Virus record (IMG/VR): IMGVR_UViG_3300029286_000020
Location: 27,549 to 91,548 of that record
Direction: 5' to 3' (one strand)
Length of the DNA: 64,000 nt
DNA from: a virus
Shown here: one piece after another, positions 43,515 through 51,745 of the stretch
Numbering within the stretch: position 1 is the first letter of the stretch
Layout of the letters: every line of letters begins with the position of its first letter
Notes under the pieces: model-generated
Databases searched by the model: none
What the model was told of the DNA's origin: nothing
What the model saw: only the letters and a program-made list of their open reading frames with translations
Program-made: the position numbers and the translations under genes

Positions 43515-45559
43515 TTCTTGACACCCGCCTTCGTCGCCCGATGAGCCGCAAGCAGCTCGGGAGGAGGAACCGCAAACGGATCGTGTTTGACCGTCGCCAG
43601 CCACTCCGCGTACTCGGTTTTGTTCATCGGGGTTTTGATGAGGCGTCGCAGTTCAGCGAAGACCGAGGCGTGGCATGCGTAGAGCAGGCCGATGGTCGGG
43701 ACGCCGTCGCGGGTCTTCGTCAAAAGCGGACCGAACTTGTCCCAGTGGGTCACGAACCCTCGCACAAGGTGCTCCACCGTGGCCTCGTCACCACCGTAGC
43801 CTTCGAGTAGGTCCGTGATCAGCTTCCCCTCTTTGCGCGCAAGGAGCTTCCCACCTTCGCGCTTGAACCACGTGATCTGCGGCACGTCAGGGAAGGCCGC
43901 ACCCATCTCCTCGCGCCACGCCAGCTCGATGCGCTGCGCTGCGGGCTTCTGGCTTCGGTACGGGGCATCGCTGGTCAAGTTGGCCTTCTTGCGCTCCTTG
44001 GTCCGCTGCTTCTGAAATTTTGCCTCCACCGCAGCCCGGCTCCGCTGCTTGGCCTGCTCCACCACCGCCATCACCGCAGAGAGGTCAGGGGGGACAGCCG
44101 GAAGGGCCTCTCCAGCCCCGGGAACGGCCTCGGGAGCCGCGCTAGGGGTACCGGTAGGGGGTTGGGTCGGGTCTGAGGCTCTGGTGCGGTTTGGGAGCGT
44201 CACGCGGGGTTCCTCGTTTCGGGGTGGGTCCTCCGAGCCTGTAACCGAGGTTCCCAAGTTTTCCGCTGACAGCCGTGGACTCGGCTCGACGGGGGAAAGG
44301 GGGGCGAGCGGAACTGGGGGTTTGGGGGTCGGCTCCGGCTCCGGCTCCGGAAACGAGTTCAACAACGAGTTCGAGTTCAGCAGCGGAAACGAGTTGAGCG
44401 GCGAAGCTGAGAATCCTGAATCGAGACTGCGACCAAGGCAGACGAAGGCTGCCGAAGGTTCGCTGCCTGAACCGAAGGGAGAAAGGATCAAATACGAAGT
44501 ATTTGAGCCTTTCCCCGTAGGGGAAGGCATTCTATGTCCACTATGTATGTACGGATTTTCAGCCGTCGTAACTCCCTGAAAACTCGGCTGAAAGTCGATG
44601 TCGTACCCCGTTTCTGATGTTCTCTCAGGGGACATCTGATGTTCCCTGAGGGGACATCGCAACTCGGCGATGTCGCTTTCCGACCCTCGATAATTCAGGG
44701 ACTTAGCCGATGCGCTTTCGACGGTTTCGGTCTCTTTTCGCTCGCCGGGGACATCGAGCGCTTGCGGACATCTGATGTTACCGGAAAAATTCCAGACTGC
44801 TGCGTTTTCAAGGGGTTGCCGCAGATTGAGTTGGATACCGTCGGTCTTCCCGGGAACATCGCACGCTTCTGAGTCGGTCAGAGGCGGGTGGAACCAGAAC
44901 GGGACATCGAGCCTTTCAACGGGTGGGAGGACGCTCTTGGAGAGCGCGCGCTGAGGCTTCGACTGCTTGAGTTTGGGACCGGCTGTCGGCTTGAGGTGGA
45001 CGACCGGCATCACGTACCCGGTGGGGAGAGCCCCCGCCTTGTTCAAGACATCGGCTGCCGTCGCATGCTGGTTGGCCGGGGAAAGCTTGCGGTAGGACGT
45101 TCCCCAGCAAGCCTTGGCGTGGTCGTTGGCTTTCTCGTACCAGCTTTGCTGCACTGCGTCAGCGTAGACGGCTTCGGCCCATGTCGACCCTTGCGGGCGT
45201 CTGATGCCCAGCTCGTAGATTTTGTCACGCCCGGTTCGCCCTCCCATCACGATCCAGCCGAGGTTGGCCAGTTTTCGGAGCTGCTGGTTCACGCGGGGGC
45301 GCGAGACGCCTGAGACTTCCGCCAGCTGGGACTGGCTGACCTTGGCTGAGAGGAAGCCGAGCACGGTCCGCTCGCAAAGGTCGTCGGGACCATATGTTTC
45401 CTGTCGCCAGACGAAGGCACGTAGCGCGTCGTAGACGGCGAGCGTCTGCAGACCCAGCAGGGATGGTAGGTGAAGTCGATGGCGAAGGTGGAGGACTTGG
45501 TCGAAGCCGGTCGGAACTACTGCGCTGCTGGAAGTCTGTGCGCGCGCCTGCTTCGCCAT
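43511..45559 (-). CDS. Replication initiator, winged-helix, with iterons in its gene
   Basis: 682 residues; ATG with GGAG upstream. Residues 60-120 form a winged helix (SQSQLAEVSGVSRPRVNQQL, then a GWIVM wing). Residues 200-450 are Pro/Ser/Thr-rich and low in structure. A basic helix stretch leads into the C-terminal 130 residues (PQITWFKREGGKLLARKEGK; THWDKFGPLL), which resemble loader-interaction ends of phage initiators. The middle of the gene holds GGGACATC iterons and palindromes, so this stretch likely doubles as the replication origin, as in lambda O. Function inferred from neighbours and domain order. Confidence 0.75.
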   Translation of the reverse strand: MAKQARAQTSSSAVVPTGFDQVLHLRHRLHLPSLLGLQTLAVYDALRAFVWRQETYGPDDLCERTVLGFLSAKVSQSQLAEVSGVSRPRVNQQLRKLANLGWIVMGGRTGRDKIYELGIRRPQGSTWAEAVYADAVQQSWYEKANDHAKACWGTSYRKLSPANQHATAADVLNKAGALPTGYVMPVVHLKPTAGPKLKQSKPQRALSKSVLPPVERLDVPFWFHPPLTDSEACDVPGKTDGIQLNLRQPLENAAVWNFSGNIRCPQALDVPGERKETETVESASAKSLNYRGSESDIAELRCPLREHQMSPERTSETGYDIDFQPSFQGVTTAENPYIHSGHRMPSPTGKGSNTSYLILSPFGSGSEPSAAFVCLGRSLDSGFSASPLNSFPLLNSNSLLNSFPEPEPEPTPKPPVPLAPLSPVEPSPRLSAENLGTSVTGSEDPPRNEEPRVTLPNRTRASDPTQPPTGTPSAAPEAVPGAGEALPAVPPDLSAVMAVVEQAKQRSRAAVEAKFQKQRTKERKKANLTSDAPYRSQKPAAQRIELAWREEMGAAFPDVPQITWFKREGGKLLARKEGKLITDLLEGYGGDEATVEHLVRGFVTHWDKFGPLLTKTRDGVPTIGLLYACHASVFAELRRLIKTPMNKTEYAEWLATVKHDPFAVPPPELLAAHRATKAGVKK
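44482..44509. repeat. AT-rich inverted repeat in initiator gene
   Basis: Arms AAAGGATCAAATAC and GTATTTGAGCCTTT separated by GAA, with one mismatch. A second hairpin, TTCCCC-GTA-GGGGAA, lies just after at about 44510-44524. This could be the unwinding or binding part of an origin. Confidence 0.65.
44616..44908. repeat. Iteron cluster, candidate replication origin
   Basis: Copies of (G)GGRACATC or its complement occur at 44616, 44628, 44638, 44650, 44747, 44764, 44774, 44852 and 44901. Two pairs form 18-base palindromes of the type GGGACATCTGATGTTCCC at 44629-44646 and 44765-44782. A further copy lies at 45610 upstream of the gene. Spacing is irregular, with orientation in both directions. 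Confidence 0.7.
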
Positions 45560-45578
45560 GAGTGCTCCAGAGTGATCC

Positions 45579-45596
45579 CGCTTCGGTCAGCGGGGG
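45579..45596. promoter_or_regulatory. Small inverted repeat before initiator start
   Basis: CCCGCT and AGCGGG, six-base arms with a six-base loop, 20 bases upstream of the initiator start. Confidence 0.35.
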
Positions 45597-45609
45597 CCAA
45601 TTCCTGCCG

Positions 45610-45645
45610 GATGTCCCGAAGGCACGCAAACAGATTCGGCGTGCC
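45610..45645. promoter_or_regulatory. Candidate operator for initiator gene
   Basis: An iteron (GGGACATC on the minus strand, at 45610-45617) sits beside the inverted repeat GGCACGC / GCGTGCC (45621-45645). This would let the initiator bind next to its own promoter. Confidence 0.45.
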
Positions 45646-45656
45646 TCGCTGTTGAC

Positions 45657-45687
45657 AAAAAACGGCGCCTCAAAGAGCGCCGCTTTT
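45657..45687 (-). terminator. Bidirectional-type terminator between VWA and initiator genes
   Basis: CGGCGC and GCGCCG arms with an 8-base loop, flanked by six A on one side and TTTT on the other, so it can work on both strands. It follows the VWA gene on the minus strand. Confidence 0.85.
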
Positions 45688-45710
45688 CTAAGAACTTGTG
45701 AGACGAATTC

Positions 45711-47861
45711 TCAACCACCTTTGAGGTGGTTGGCAACCGATGTCGAGACCAGATCCACCAGTGTTTTCGTCAGGGACTCGAAATTCTTGCCCTTCTTGAC
45801 ACGCCTCCATCGGCGCTTGTTGCCGAACATCTTGTGGCAAGCGGCGGTGTCGATGCCATCTCCGATCACGAGCGTTGTGGTCTCAACCTTCAGCTTCGAC
45901 GCGCGCGTCAGCTCTCGGTGAACGGCATCGTAGGCGGACTTACCATCAAGGGTGTCGTCGTGGTTTGGCTCTCCGTCGGTCAGTAGGATGAGGTGCTTCT
46001 TCTCGTACCCTGCGCTCAACCAGTTCAGCGCAATCCGGATCGCTGTCGCCATCGGCGTCGTTCCGATCGCAGGCATCTCGTGGCTATCAGCGACGTCGAT
46101 GTTTGGTGCGATGCGTGAGATGCACACCGACTTGTTTGACCCGTGGAAGCCCCATGAGTGCATCTCGACGTTCTGGATTTTCAAGGCTCCTCGCAAGATC
46201 CGAGCGGCGCGCTCAACTGCTACGGAGGGGTGCCCATCCATCGAGGAGGAGCGGTCGGTGAGGATCAGTACCTTGAACCCGCGCCCGGATATGTCGGTGC
46301 GGAACACCGGGCCGACTTGGCCAGACACTCTTTGCGCGATGAGGGCCTGCACATCGATCTCGACACCGTCGTCGGTAAGCGCCTTCGCATTCCGGTTCTT
46401 CACGCGGCGGAAGATGTCTTTCATGCGCGCCACCGTGCGGAGGTCATCAGGATTGAGGGCCTGCACTTTGTGTGTCGCGACGTCGATGTCTCTGAAGACC
46501 ACCCGGTCGCCCACGTTGCGCGTGCTCCAGTCGCGCTCCGAAGGATCAGCCACCTGTTCGAGGGCCTCTTGGATGGTGTCCATCACCTTGACCATGTCCT
46601 CCTCGGACTTGTCGAGGAAGGCATCGAGGGCGTCTTTGTTGGAGACGTCGGTCGCGTAGGCGTCTGCGACGAGCTTCCGTGCGTTGGTCGAGAAGCTGTT
46701 GTCCTTTACAGCAGAGGGTCTGTCGTTGTTGACCCGATCGAGGGCTGTCTGCATGGGTGACTTCGCTGCCTGACCGATCGCTCTTGCAGCGTCGAGGAGC
46801 TTCTTGAAGGCGTCAATCCGCTCTTCTGGAGTGGCGTCTACCTTGGGTGGTTCCCAATCCGCTCCTCCGCCTGCACCACTCCCGTCGCCGCTAGAAGCCG
46901 GGGACGAAGGTTGCGTCGAGGACTGTGCGGTGTCGTCAGGTTGAGCCCCCTTGCCACCGCCTTTGGCAGCGGCACCGGCGTCACCGTCACCAGCATCACC
47001 GTCGTCCCCATCAGGGGAGTCGTCTCCACCATCAGCGTCGTCTCCGGAGTCTTTCCCCATGTCGTCGAGGTCGGTCTTCATGGTCGACTTGCCTGCGTTG
47101 GGAGGCGGCGGGAGCTTCTTGGTGATGCGGATCATCTCAGAGACGATCTGGGTCATCAGCCACTTGCCAATCACGAACGTAGACCCGGGACCCTTGCGCT
47201 CAACCTTCTTCAGCGAAGCGACCATCGCAGGCTCGAAGCGGTCGAACACGCCGGAAGGGACCTTCGCGTTGTAGGCCACGCAGAGGAAGTAGCCGATGAT
47301 GTCGTCGTGGGCAGTCGCCTTCTTCTTCTGGACGATGGCGCGGCTGTGTTCTTCGAGGCGCTTGTAGCTGCCCGGGTAGAGCATGGCCCAGAGGCTGTTG
47401 ACGCGGTGGTCTTCGATGACGTTCAAGATCGTGGCGACCATGCCTGTCAGGTGGTTGCGGTCGGTGTCATTCATCACCGTGCCGAAGGCAGCGAGGGCTT
47501 TTGACACCTGCAGGACGTACTGCTCGCAGAAGGTCTTCTTCGCCTCGAAGTTCGACTTGAACAGGTTGTGCGAGATCTCGTGCTCGACAAATTCGTAGAA
47601 GTAGGGGTGGCTGACTGGTGCTCCGATGTTCACGCCGTCGGTGTACGCGAACTTCGCGTCGATCAGGTCCAACCTGCGCCCCAAGAGGCGGCTGAAGGTT
47701 GTCACCGTTTTCGTCGCAGCGACGAGTCGGTCCCGTAGGACGCTCTCCTCTGACTCCATCGCGAGCAGCTGCCCGTAGCGTTCAAGGCTGGCAAGGTCGT
47801 TGACCAGCGCAAGGTCGGAGGCGAGGGTGATGTGCTTTGTGTTGATTTGCTCAGTGGTCAT
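45711..47861 (-). CDS. VWA-domain protein with zincin-like N-terminus, CobT-like
   Basis: 716 residues from ATG 47861 (a GTG two codons earlier is possible). The C-terminal 190 residues are a von Willebrand A domain: MIDAS DRSSSMDG, then TTPMATA and LLTDGEPNH. The N-terminus has EHEISHN (HExxH, residues about 93-98) and NVIEDHRVNSLW (Glu/Asp), resembling CobT-like zinc-site proteins. A very acidic Gly/Asp/Pro linker separates the parts. With the neighbouring AAA+ ATPase it forms a MoxR/VWA or CobS/CobT pair, which remodels or metalates protein targets. The phage target is unknown. Confidence 0.85.
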   Translation of the reverse strand: MTTEQINTKHITLASDLALVNDLASLERYGQLLAMESEESVLRDRLVAATKTVTTFSRLLGRRLDLIDAKFAYTDGVNIGAPVSHPYFYEFVEHEISHNLFKSNFEAKKTFCEQYVLQVSKALAAFGTVMNDTDRNHLTGMVATILNVIEDHRVNSLWAMLYPGSYKRLEEHSRAIVQKKKATAHDDIIGYFLCVAYNAKVPSGVFDRFEPAMVASLKKVERKGPGSTFVIGKWLMTQIVSEMIRITKKLPPPPNAGKSTMKTDLDDMGKDSGDDADGGDDSPDGDDGDAGDGDAGAAAKGGGKGAQPDDTAQSSTQPSSPASSGDGSGAGGGADWEPPKVDATPEERIDAFKKLLDAARAIGQAAKSPMQTALDRVNNDRPSAVKDNSFSTNARKLVADAYATDVSNKDALDAFLDKSEEDMVKVMDTIQEALEQVADPSERDWSTRNVGDRVVFRDIDVATHKVQALNPDDLRTVARMKDIFRRVKNRNAKALTDDGVEIDVQALIAQRVSGQVGPVFRTDISGRGFKVLILTDRSSSMDGHPSVAVERAARILRGALKIQNVEMHSWGFHGSNKSVCISRIAPNIDVADSHEMPAIGTTPMATAIRIALNWLSAGYEKKHLILLTDGEPNHDDTLDGKSAYDAVHRELTRASKLKVETTTLVIGDGIDTAACHKMFGNKRRWRRVKKGKNFESLTKTLVDLVSTSVANHLKGG

Positions 47862-47863
47862 GT

Positions 47864-48706
47864 TCACACCTTCTCAGTCAGGGTGTAACCGAAGATCGAG
47901 GACACTCGCGCCTTGACCACCGTCTGGTCTTCACCCTCGAACTTGCCGAGGACGATCCGCAGCGCGCGCTCCATCCCGACCGTGGCGCTGTCTTCAAGGA
48001 CCTGAACGACGTCGCGGGGGCTGAGTGCGTACTCAAGGGCCTTCTGTCGGGTCTCCTGCGCAAGCAGCATTACCTTCTTCATGCTGACCGGGTCGACCTT
48101 GCCCGCGAAGTGCGCGGCGATGATCTTGGCCTCCTCCTCGGGCTGGGGGTAGCCCAGCGAGAGCATACGGAACCGGCTCTTGAGGTCTTCGTTCAGCGCG
48201 TAGACGCCACCGTAGGCCGATGTGTTCATCGTGCCGACCACCCAGAGCTTCGCGTCCTTCTTCAGCTCGAAGACCCTGTTGCACTCGGGCACCTCCATCC
48301 TGCGTCGGAAGTCGGCGATCGGGTTGAGCACCTTCTGCATCTGGGGTGAGAGCCCGTTGATCTCTTCGAGGACGAGGATGCAGGACCCGACCTCGTTGGC
48401 GACCTCAAACGCCGTCGTGATGGGGCCGAGGATGAAGGGTGTCTCGTTCCCCTTCAGGACGTACATGCCGAGGAGGTTGGCGCGGCGAACGTCCTCGCTG
48501 CAGTCGAAGGTGACGATCGGCGTCTTCGCCTTCGCTGCGTAGCTCTGGAAGGACATCGTCTTGCCGATGCCCTTGGGCCCGACGAGGATGAGGTTCGACC
48601 GGAAGGCGAGCCCATCGAAGAGTCCGTGGAGGCCCCAGACGTCGGCGTAGGGGAGGTTGTCACGCGCAGCGTAAGTCGTAGACGGGAGTCGTTCAACTGA
48701 GGTCAT
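47864..48706 (-). CDS. MoxR/CobS-like AAA+ ATPase
   Basis: 280 residues from ATG 48706 with AGGAG seven bases upstream. Walker A GPKGIGKT (43-50), Walker B ILVLEEIN, sensor-1 WVVGTMNTS and an Arg-containing LKSRFRML segment place it in the CobS/MoxR AAA+ branch. The stop overlaps the VWA gene start (GTGA), so the pair is co-translated. Such pairs act as chaperone-like or metal-insertion machines; phage relatives of CobS are known, but their job is unclear. Confidence 0.88.
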   Translation of the reverse strand: MTSVERLPSTTYAARDNLPYADVWGLHGLFDGLAFRSNLILVGPKGIGKTMSFQSYAAKAKTPIVTFDCSEDVRRANLLGMYVLKGNETPFILGPITTAFEVANEVGSCILVLEEINGLSPQMQKVLNPIADFRRRMEVPECNRVFELKKDAKLWVVGTMNTSAYGGVYALNEDLKSRFRMLSLGYPQPEEEAKIIAAHFAGKVDPVSMKKVMLLAQETRQKALEYALSPRDVVQVLEDSATVGMERALRIVLGKFEGEDQTVVKARVSSIFGYTLTEKV

Positions 48707-48726
48707 GGTTTGCTCCTGACAGGGAT

Positions 48727-48732
48727 GTAACT
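48727..48732 (-). promoter_or_regulatory. AGTTAC element upstream of MoxR-like gene
   Basis: Minus-strand CCAGTTACATCCC 20 bases before the start. One of the AGTTAC variants. Confidence 0.4.
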
Positions 48733-48758
48733 GGTGATGTGGTGTAGTGAACGGGAGA

Positions 48759-49292
48759 TCAGCGCCGCGATTTCTTCGCGGGGACCACCCCGGGAGGGAT
48801 GCTGCTTTCGAGCAGGCTTTCCAGCTCACCGGAGGGCTTGACCACAAGCGCCCACGTCACCTTGTAGAGGGCCTTCGCCTCTTCTTCGGTCAGCTGCCCG
48901 TTCTCGACGAGGAGCGCGACTTTGCTGGGGTTCGCGACGTGGACGGTGACCTTGTCGAAGGCTTGAGCGGTGGCGATCTTCTTCTTCTCCAGAAGTGCCA
49001 TCAGCTGCTTCTCATCAGGCGCCGATGCGACTCGCCGCTCTTTGATAACGGTGTGGTTTCCGACCGGGAGCCGGAACCCTCCCTTTTCAGTCGCCTCGCC
49101 TTTGTCAGCTTCAACAAGGAGGGACTCGCGGATGACTTCGCGTCGACCCTTCGAGACCTCTTCGATGAAGTGGATGGTGGCGTAGGCCTCGACTTGCTCT
49201 GCGAGCGAGAGTTCAGCCGTAGGCTTCTCGAACTCGCCGCGATGCGTGAGGACGTGGACGATGGCGGCGATGCTGGGTGTCTTGTCGGTCAT
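48759..49292 (-). CDS. Hypothetical protein, 177 aa
   Basis: ATG at 49292 with GGAGG four bases upstream. Helical N-terminus (SIAAIVHVLTHRGEF), a charged middle and a basic tail (PAKKSRR). Upstream of the MoxR/VWA pair and on the same strand, so may be linked to it. No family recognised. Confidence 0.65.
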   Translation of the reverse strand: MTDKTPSIAAIVHVLTHRGEFEKPTAELSLAEQVEAYATIHFIEEVSKGRREVIRESLLVEADKGEATEKGGFRLPVGNHTVIKERRVASAPDEKQLMALLEKKKIATAQAFDKVTVHVANPSKVALLVENGQLTEEEAKALYKVTWALVVKPSGELESLLESSIPPGVVPAKKSRR

Positions 49293-49330
49293 GTTGCCTC
49301 CGTGCGGGAGCCATCCCGCGTGCTGGAGGA

Positions 49331-49336
49331 GTAACA
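49331..49336 (-). promoter_or_regulatory. TGTTAC element upstream of 177-residue gene
   Basis: Minus-strand GGTGTTACTCC 38 bases before the start, preceded by AAAAT. Confidence 0.45.
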
Positions 49337-49441
49337 CCGATTTTCACGGCTTCACCGCGCGATCCTGACGTCGTCACTCCAGAAAGGACGGTTTGAACCC
49401 CCATCCCGGCAAGCGAATGTTCGGCGCCCTACCGCGCCGTT

Positions 49442-49876
49442 TCAAACTCCCGAAAAGCCGCGCGCCCGGGGAGCAAAGAGAGGGCAGTCCGCTGCACCGG
49501 CAGACGAGAAGTAGCAAGGACGACCATGCTGATGGGACGAGGTGCAGACCATCGGTGGTCCGCCGTCTTGGCGAACCATGTGCGCGAAGTGCTGGCAGAC
49601 ATGGTTGGTGGGCTGACGAACCCCAATCTCAACGAGCTTGGGTGGAGGAGGAGGGGACGGCGGAGGAACTGGCCTGTCTGACAGATCGCGCTTGCGGTCG
49701 CTCACGTCGAGCTGGCGGAATGCTTCGTCCATCACAGCGGGAGAAGCCCGGAGGTCGCCTCGGAGCCGTCTGCGGGCCCACTCCGCCAGAGTGAGGTTCT
49801 CGTCTTTGGCAGCTTGCGTGAACTCGTCAAACTCGACGTTAGAGACCGGAACCGTGATTGCTTTCTTCTTTGTCAT
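49442..49876 (-). CDS. Ribbon-helix-helix-like protein with Cys-rich C-terminus, 144 aa
   Basis: ATG at 49876 overlaps the upstream stop (ATGA) and has AGGA seven bases upstream. Residues 1-45 (AITVPVSNVEFDEFTQAAKD, then LTLAEWARRRLRG) look like a MobC/CopG-type ribbon-helix-helix, so DNA binding is plausible. The Pro-rich linker leads to Cys/His residues (VCQHFAHMV, VCTSSHQHG, PCYF, DCPLF), likely a zinc site. Could be a small repressor. Coupled with a 73-residue Cys-rich gene. Confidence 0.65.
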   Translation of the reverse strand: MTKKKAITVPVSNVEFDEFTQAAKDENLTLAEWARRRLRGDLRASPAVMDEAFRQLDVSDRKRDLSDRPVPPPSPPPPPKLVEIGVRQPTNHVCQHFAHMVRQDGGPPMVCTSSHQHGRPCYFSSAGAADCPLFAPRARGFSGV

Positions 49877-50094
49877 CCATCGTCCTTCAGAGATCCATCG
49901 CCAAGCGGTGGCAAGCCAACCTTGGCGCGCAGGTGGTTCTTGAGCACTTCGCACGAGTCGTAGTTGCTGCACTCTCCGCACCCCGACACCCCGCGCCGAT
50001 ATTGGCACTCAAGGATGTGTTGATCTTCAGCCTCCGTTTCCGGAGACTTTTTTTCTCGAAATTCGACCGTCGAGAGAATCTCACGGAACGCCAT
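49873..50094 (-). CDS. Small Cys-rich protein, 73 aa
   Basis: ATG start with GGGAGGG nearby. Cys cluster C30-x8-C39-x2-C42-x5-C48 in ECQYRRGVSGCGECSNYDSC suggests a zinc finger. Encoded just after a TGTTAC element. Function unknown. Confidence 0.65.
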   Translation of the reverse strand: MAFREILSTVEFREKKSPETEAEDQHILECQYRRGVSGCGECSNYDSCEVLKNHLRAKVGLPPLGDGSLKDDG

Positions 50095-50106
50095 GCTCTC
50101 CCTCCC

Positions 50107-50112
50107 GTAACA
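50107..50112 (-). promoter_or_regulatory. TGTTAC element upstream of Cys-rich gene
   Basis: Minus-strand CCCTGTTACGGGAGG 12 bases before the start and overlapping the ribosome site region. Confidence 0.45.
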
Positions 50113-50142
50113 GGGTTGCGGAAAACTTGCTCAGAAGGGCAC

Positions 50143-50952
50143 CTACCCCCGCCAGCCGGGCTCAACCAAGTCGAGGTGATTCTCAAGGTCCTTCAGGCGT
50201 TCTCGGACCAGCTTCTGCTGCTCCAGCTGCGTCCGACTCACGCGTTCCCCCTTCAGATCCCACTCCTCGAACAGAGCGTAGGTGCGTGGCCAGTTGTGCT
50301 GAACGATTTTCGCAACCGCCTCGGCGTAGACGCGAATCTCCTGTTGTGCGTTTGGCGCCATCCGCAGCCCAAGGAAGTGCAGCCAGTTCCGCAGGTTCCC
50401 CTTCACACGCATGCGCGTGTAGCGAGCGACCGGCGTGTTCACACGAGCAACTTCGCGCACAAGACCAGATTCAAGAGCCCGTTCGTACCGATCGTAGACG
50501 TCCTGCTGCTCGTCTCGGAAGCCTGTCACGAGGCTGTCGGCCAGCAGAGGGTCGAGAGGCTCAAGCGCCGAGCCTTGCTTGTTCCCTTTGGACTGCTGGA
50601 CCATACGGTCCATCGGCGGGACGTAGTGCAGGTTCGGCATCTGCGCGTAGCGCGCGGAAAGCTCGTTGTAGGAGAGCGTCCTGTGCCGCATCCACTCCCG
50701 AGCAACGAAGATGGGGAGCTGCACTTCAACGAGCAGCTCGCACATCTCGAACGGCGTGTGGTGCCCCTCGCGGTAGAGGTAGGTCAGGAGCCCGTCGTCG
50801 CCTTTCGGGTGGTCAGGGTATGGATCCCACGAGACGAACCCGCCGCTCGTCGACATACGAGCAGCCTCGATGATGGACTCTTCAGCTCCCATCCAGTCAA
50901 TCAGTTGAACGTAGCCTGCATCGAGGACAGCGGTCCGGTCAGTTCTCTGCAA
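50143..50952 (-). CDS. thyX: Flavin-dependent thymidylate synthase ThyX
   Basis: About 269 residues. The signature RHRTLSYNELSARY (ThyX motif RHR-x7-S) is complete. TTG at 50952 has GAGAGG four bases upstream; a GTG two codons earlier lies inside that site. ThyX makes dTMP from dUMP using FAD and methylenetetrahydrofolate, raising nucleotide supply for replication. With MazG and dCMP deaminase it forms a nucleotide-metabolism set across the divergent hub. One GGACC element lies in the gene. Confidence 0.95.
   Translation of the reverse strand: MQRTDRTAVLDAGYVQLIDWMGAEESIIEAARMSTSGGFVSWDPYPDHPKGDDGLLTYLYREGHHTPFEMCELLVEVQLPIFVAREWMRHRTLSYNELSARYAQMPNLHYVPPMDRMVQQSKGNKQGSALEPLDPLLADSLVTGFRDEQQDVYDRYERALESGLVREVARVNTPVARYTRMRVKGNLRNWLHFLGLRMAPNAQQEIRVYAEAVAKIVQHNWPRTYALFEEWDLKGERVSRTQLEQQKLVRERLKDLENHLDLVEPGWRG
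50598..50611 (+). repeat. GGACCATACGGTCC element in thyX
   Basis: Exact palindromic-type copy in coding sequence (Asp-Arg-Met-Val). Confidence 0.5.
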
Positions 50953-51018
50953 AGGCACCTCTCAAAGCACCTGAGCATGACCGCTCTTGAGGAGCAAGGC
51001 TCTTCAAGAGGGCGTGTC

Positions 51019-51276
51019 TTATCGAGGTCCTGCCTTTGACGCCGTCACAGTCCCAGAGACCAAAGGCTTGCCCCTCGCTGCTGCGGAGAGCGAGGCGGCT
51101 TTGTCGAGGTTGACTGCCAGCGTGTTGAGGACGGCTCCCGCCGCTGCAAGCTTCGGAGGGATTTCGCGCCCCTCAAGCTGCCGATGTCGAATGTTGGTGT
51201 TGAAAAGGCTGGCCACCATCGACACCAACGGGACCAAAACCCCGGCGAGAGCAAAAATGTGTTCAAGATTTTCCAT
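51019..51276 (-). CDS. Small membrane protein, holin-like (putative), 85 aa
   Basis: ATG at 51276 with GGGGGAGG upstream. MENLEHIFALAGVLVPLVSM begins a single hydrophobic segment (about 5-24), then a basic HRQLEGRE stretch and an Ala-rich helix. One membrane span with short N-terminus fits a class III holin or another small phage membrane protein, but no lysis gene is next to it. Function inferred only from topology. Confidence 0.6.
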   Translation of the reverse strand: MENLEHIFALAGVLVPLVSMVASLFNTNIRHRQLEGREIPPKLAAAGAVLNTLAVNLDKAASLSAAARGKPLVSGTVTASKAGPR

Positions 51277-51325
51277 GAAAGACCTCCCCCACGATGTTGT
51301 CACGGTGGGGGGAGGTTGACCACTT

Positions 51326-51631
51326 TCAGATGACTGTGGGGGTCTTCCCACGTTCCGAAAGGGTGATAGCGATGAAGTTGCGCTGCAACTTGATGCCCTT
51401 CAGAGTATCCGTGTACGGACCCTTTGCTTGGGCGAGGCGATCCTTCAGGTCGGTCACGACCTTGTCTTCCTCCAGAGCCTCCTCGGTGTCCGTCTCGTGG
51501 GAAGCAAGCCGTGTGAGGCGGTCCTCCAGCTCTTGCACAGAGCTGCTCAAGATAGCGTCGACGACGACGTCGGTCACCTTCTTGCGAAGCTTCTTCTCGA
51601 TCTTGACCTTGCGGGTGTCGGTGCTTGTCAT
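51326..51631 (-). CDS. Hypothetical helical protein, 101 aa
   Basis: ATG at 51631 with AGGAG five bases upstream. Very charged: basic N-terminus (RKVKIEKKLRKK), acidic middle (SHETDTEEALEEDK), and a C-terminal strand-rich IKLQRNFIAITLS. Could bind RNA, DNA or a partner protein. Not recognised. Confidence 0.6.
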   Translation of the reverse strand: MTSTDTRKVKIEKKLRKKVTDVVVDAILSSSVQELEDRLTRLASHETDTEEALEEDKVVTDLKDRLAQAKGPYTDTLKGIKLQRNFIAITLSERGKTPTVI

Positions 51632-51653
51632 GCGATCTCCTGTTGAGGCAGGA

Positions 51654-51659
51654 GTAACA
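51654..51659 (-). promoter_or_regulatory. TGTTAC element upstream of 101-residue gene
   Basis: Minus-strand CCTGTTACTCC, 22 bases before the start. Confidence 0.45.
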
Positions 51660-51698
51660 GGCCGACAGAATTTTCGTCTCCCATCATGTGAACTACTC

Positions 51699-51729
51699 AA
51701 AAGAAAAGGGCCCCGTGAGGAGCCCTTTT
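51699..51729 (-). terminator. Terminator after fibre-like gene
   Basis: AAAAGGGCCCC and GGAGCCCTTTT arms with a GTGA loop and one mismatch. TTTTCTTTT follows on the minus strand. Confidence 0.85.
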
Positions 51730-51745
51730 GAGGAGGACATCACCT

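Noticed and set aside
47881-47886. GGTTAC near the VWA gene start as a promoter element
   Set aside because: It encodes residues of the ATPase C-terminus and differs from the common element; counted as chance.
49293-49441. Inverted repeat CGGCGC / GCGCCG after the RHH-like gene
   Set aside because: Only six-base arms and no T tract, so not reported as a terminator.
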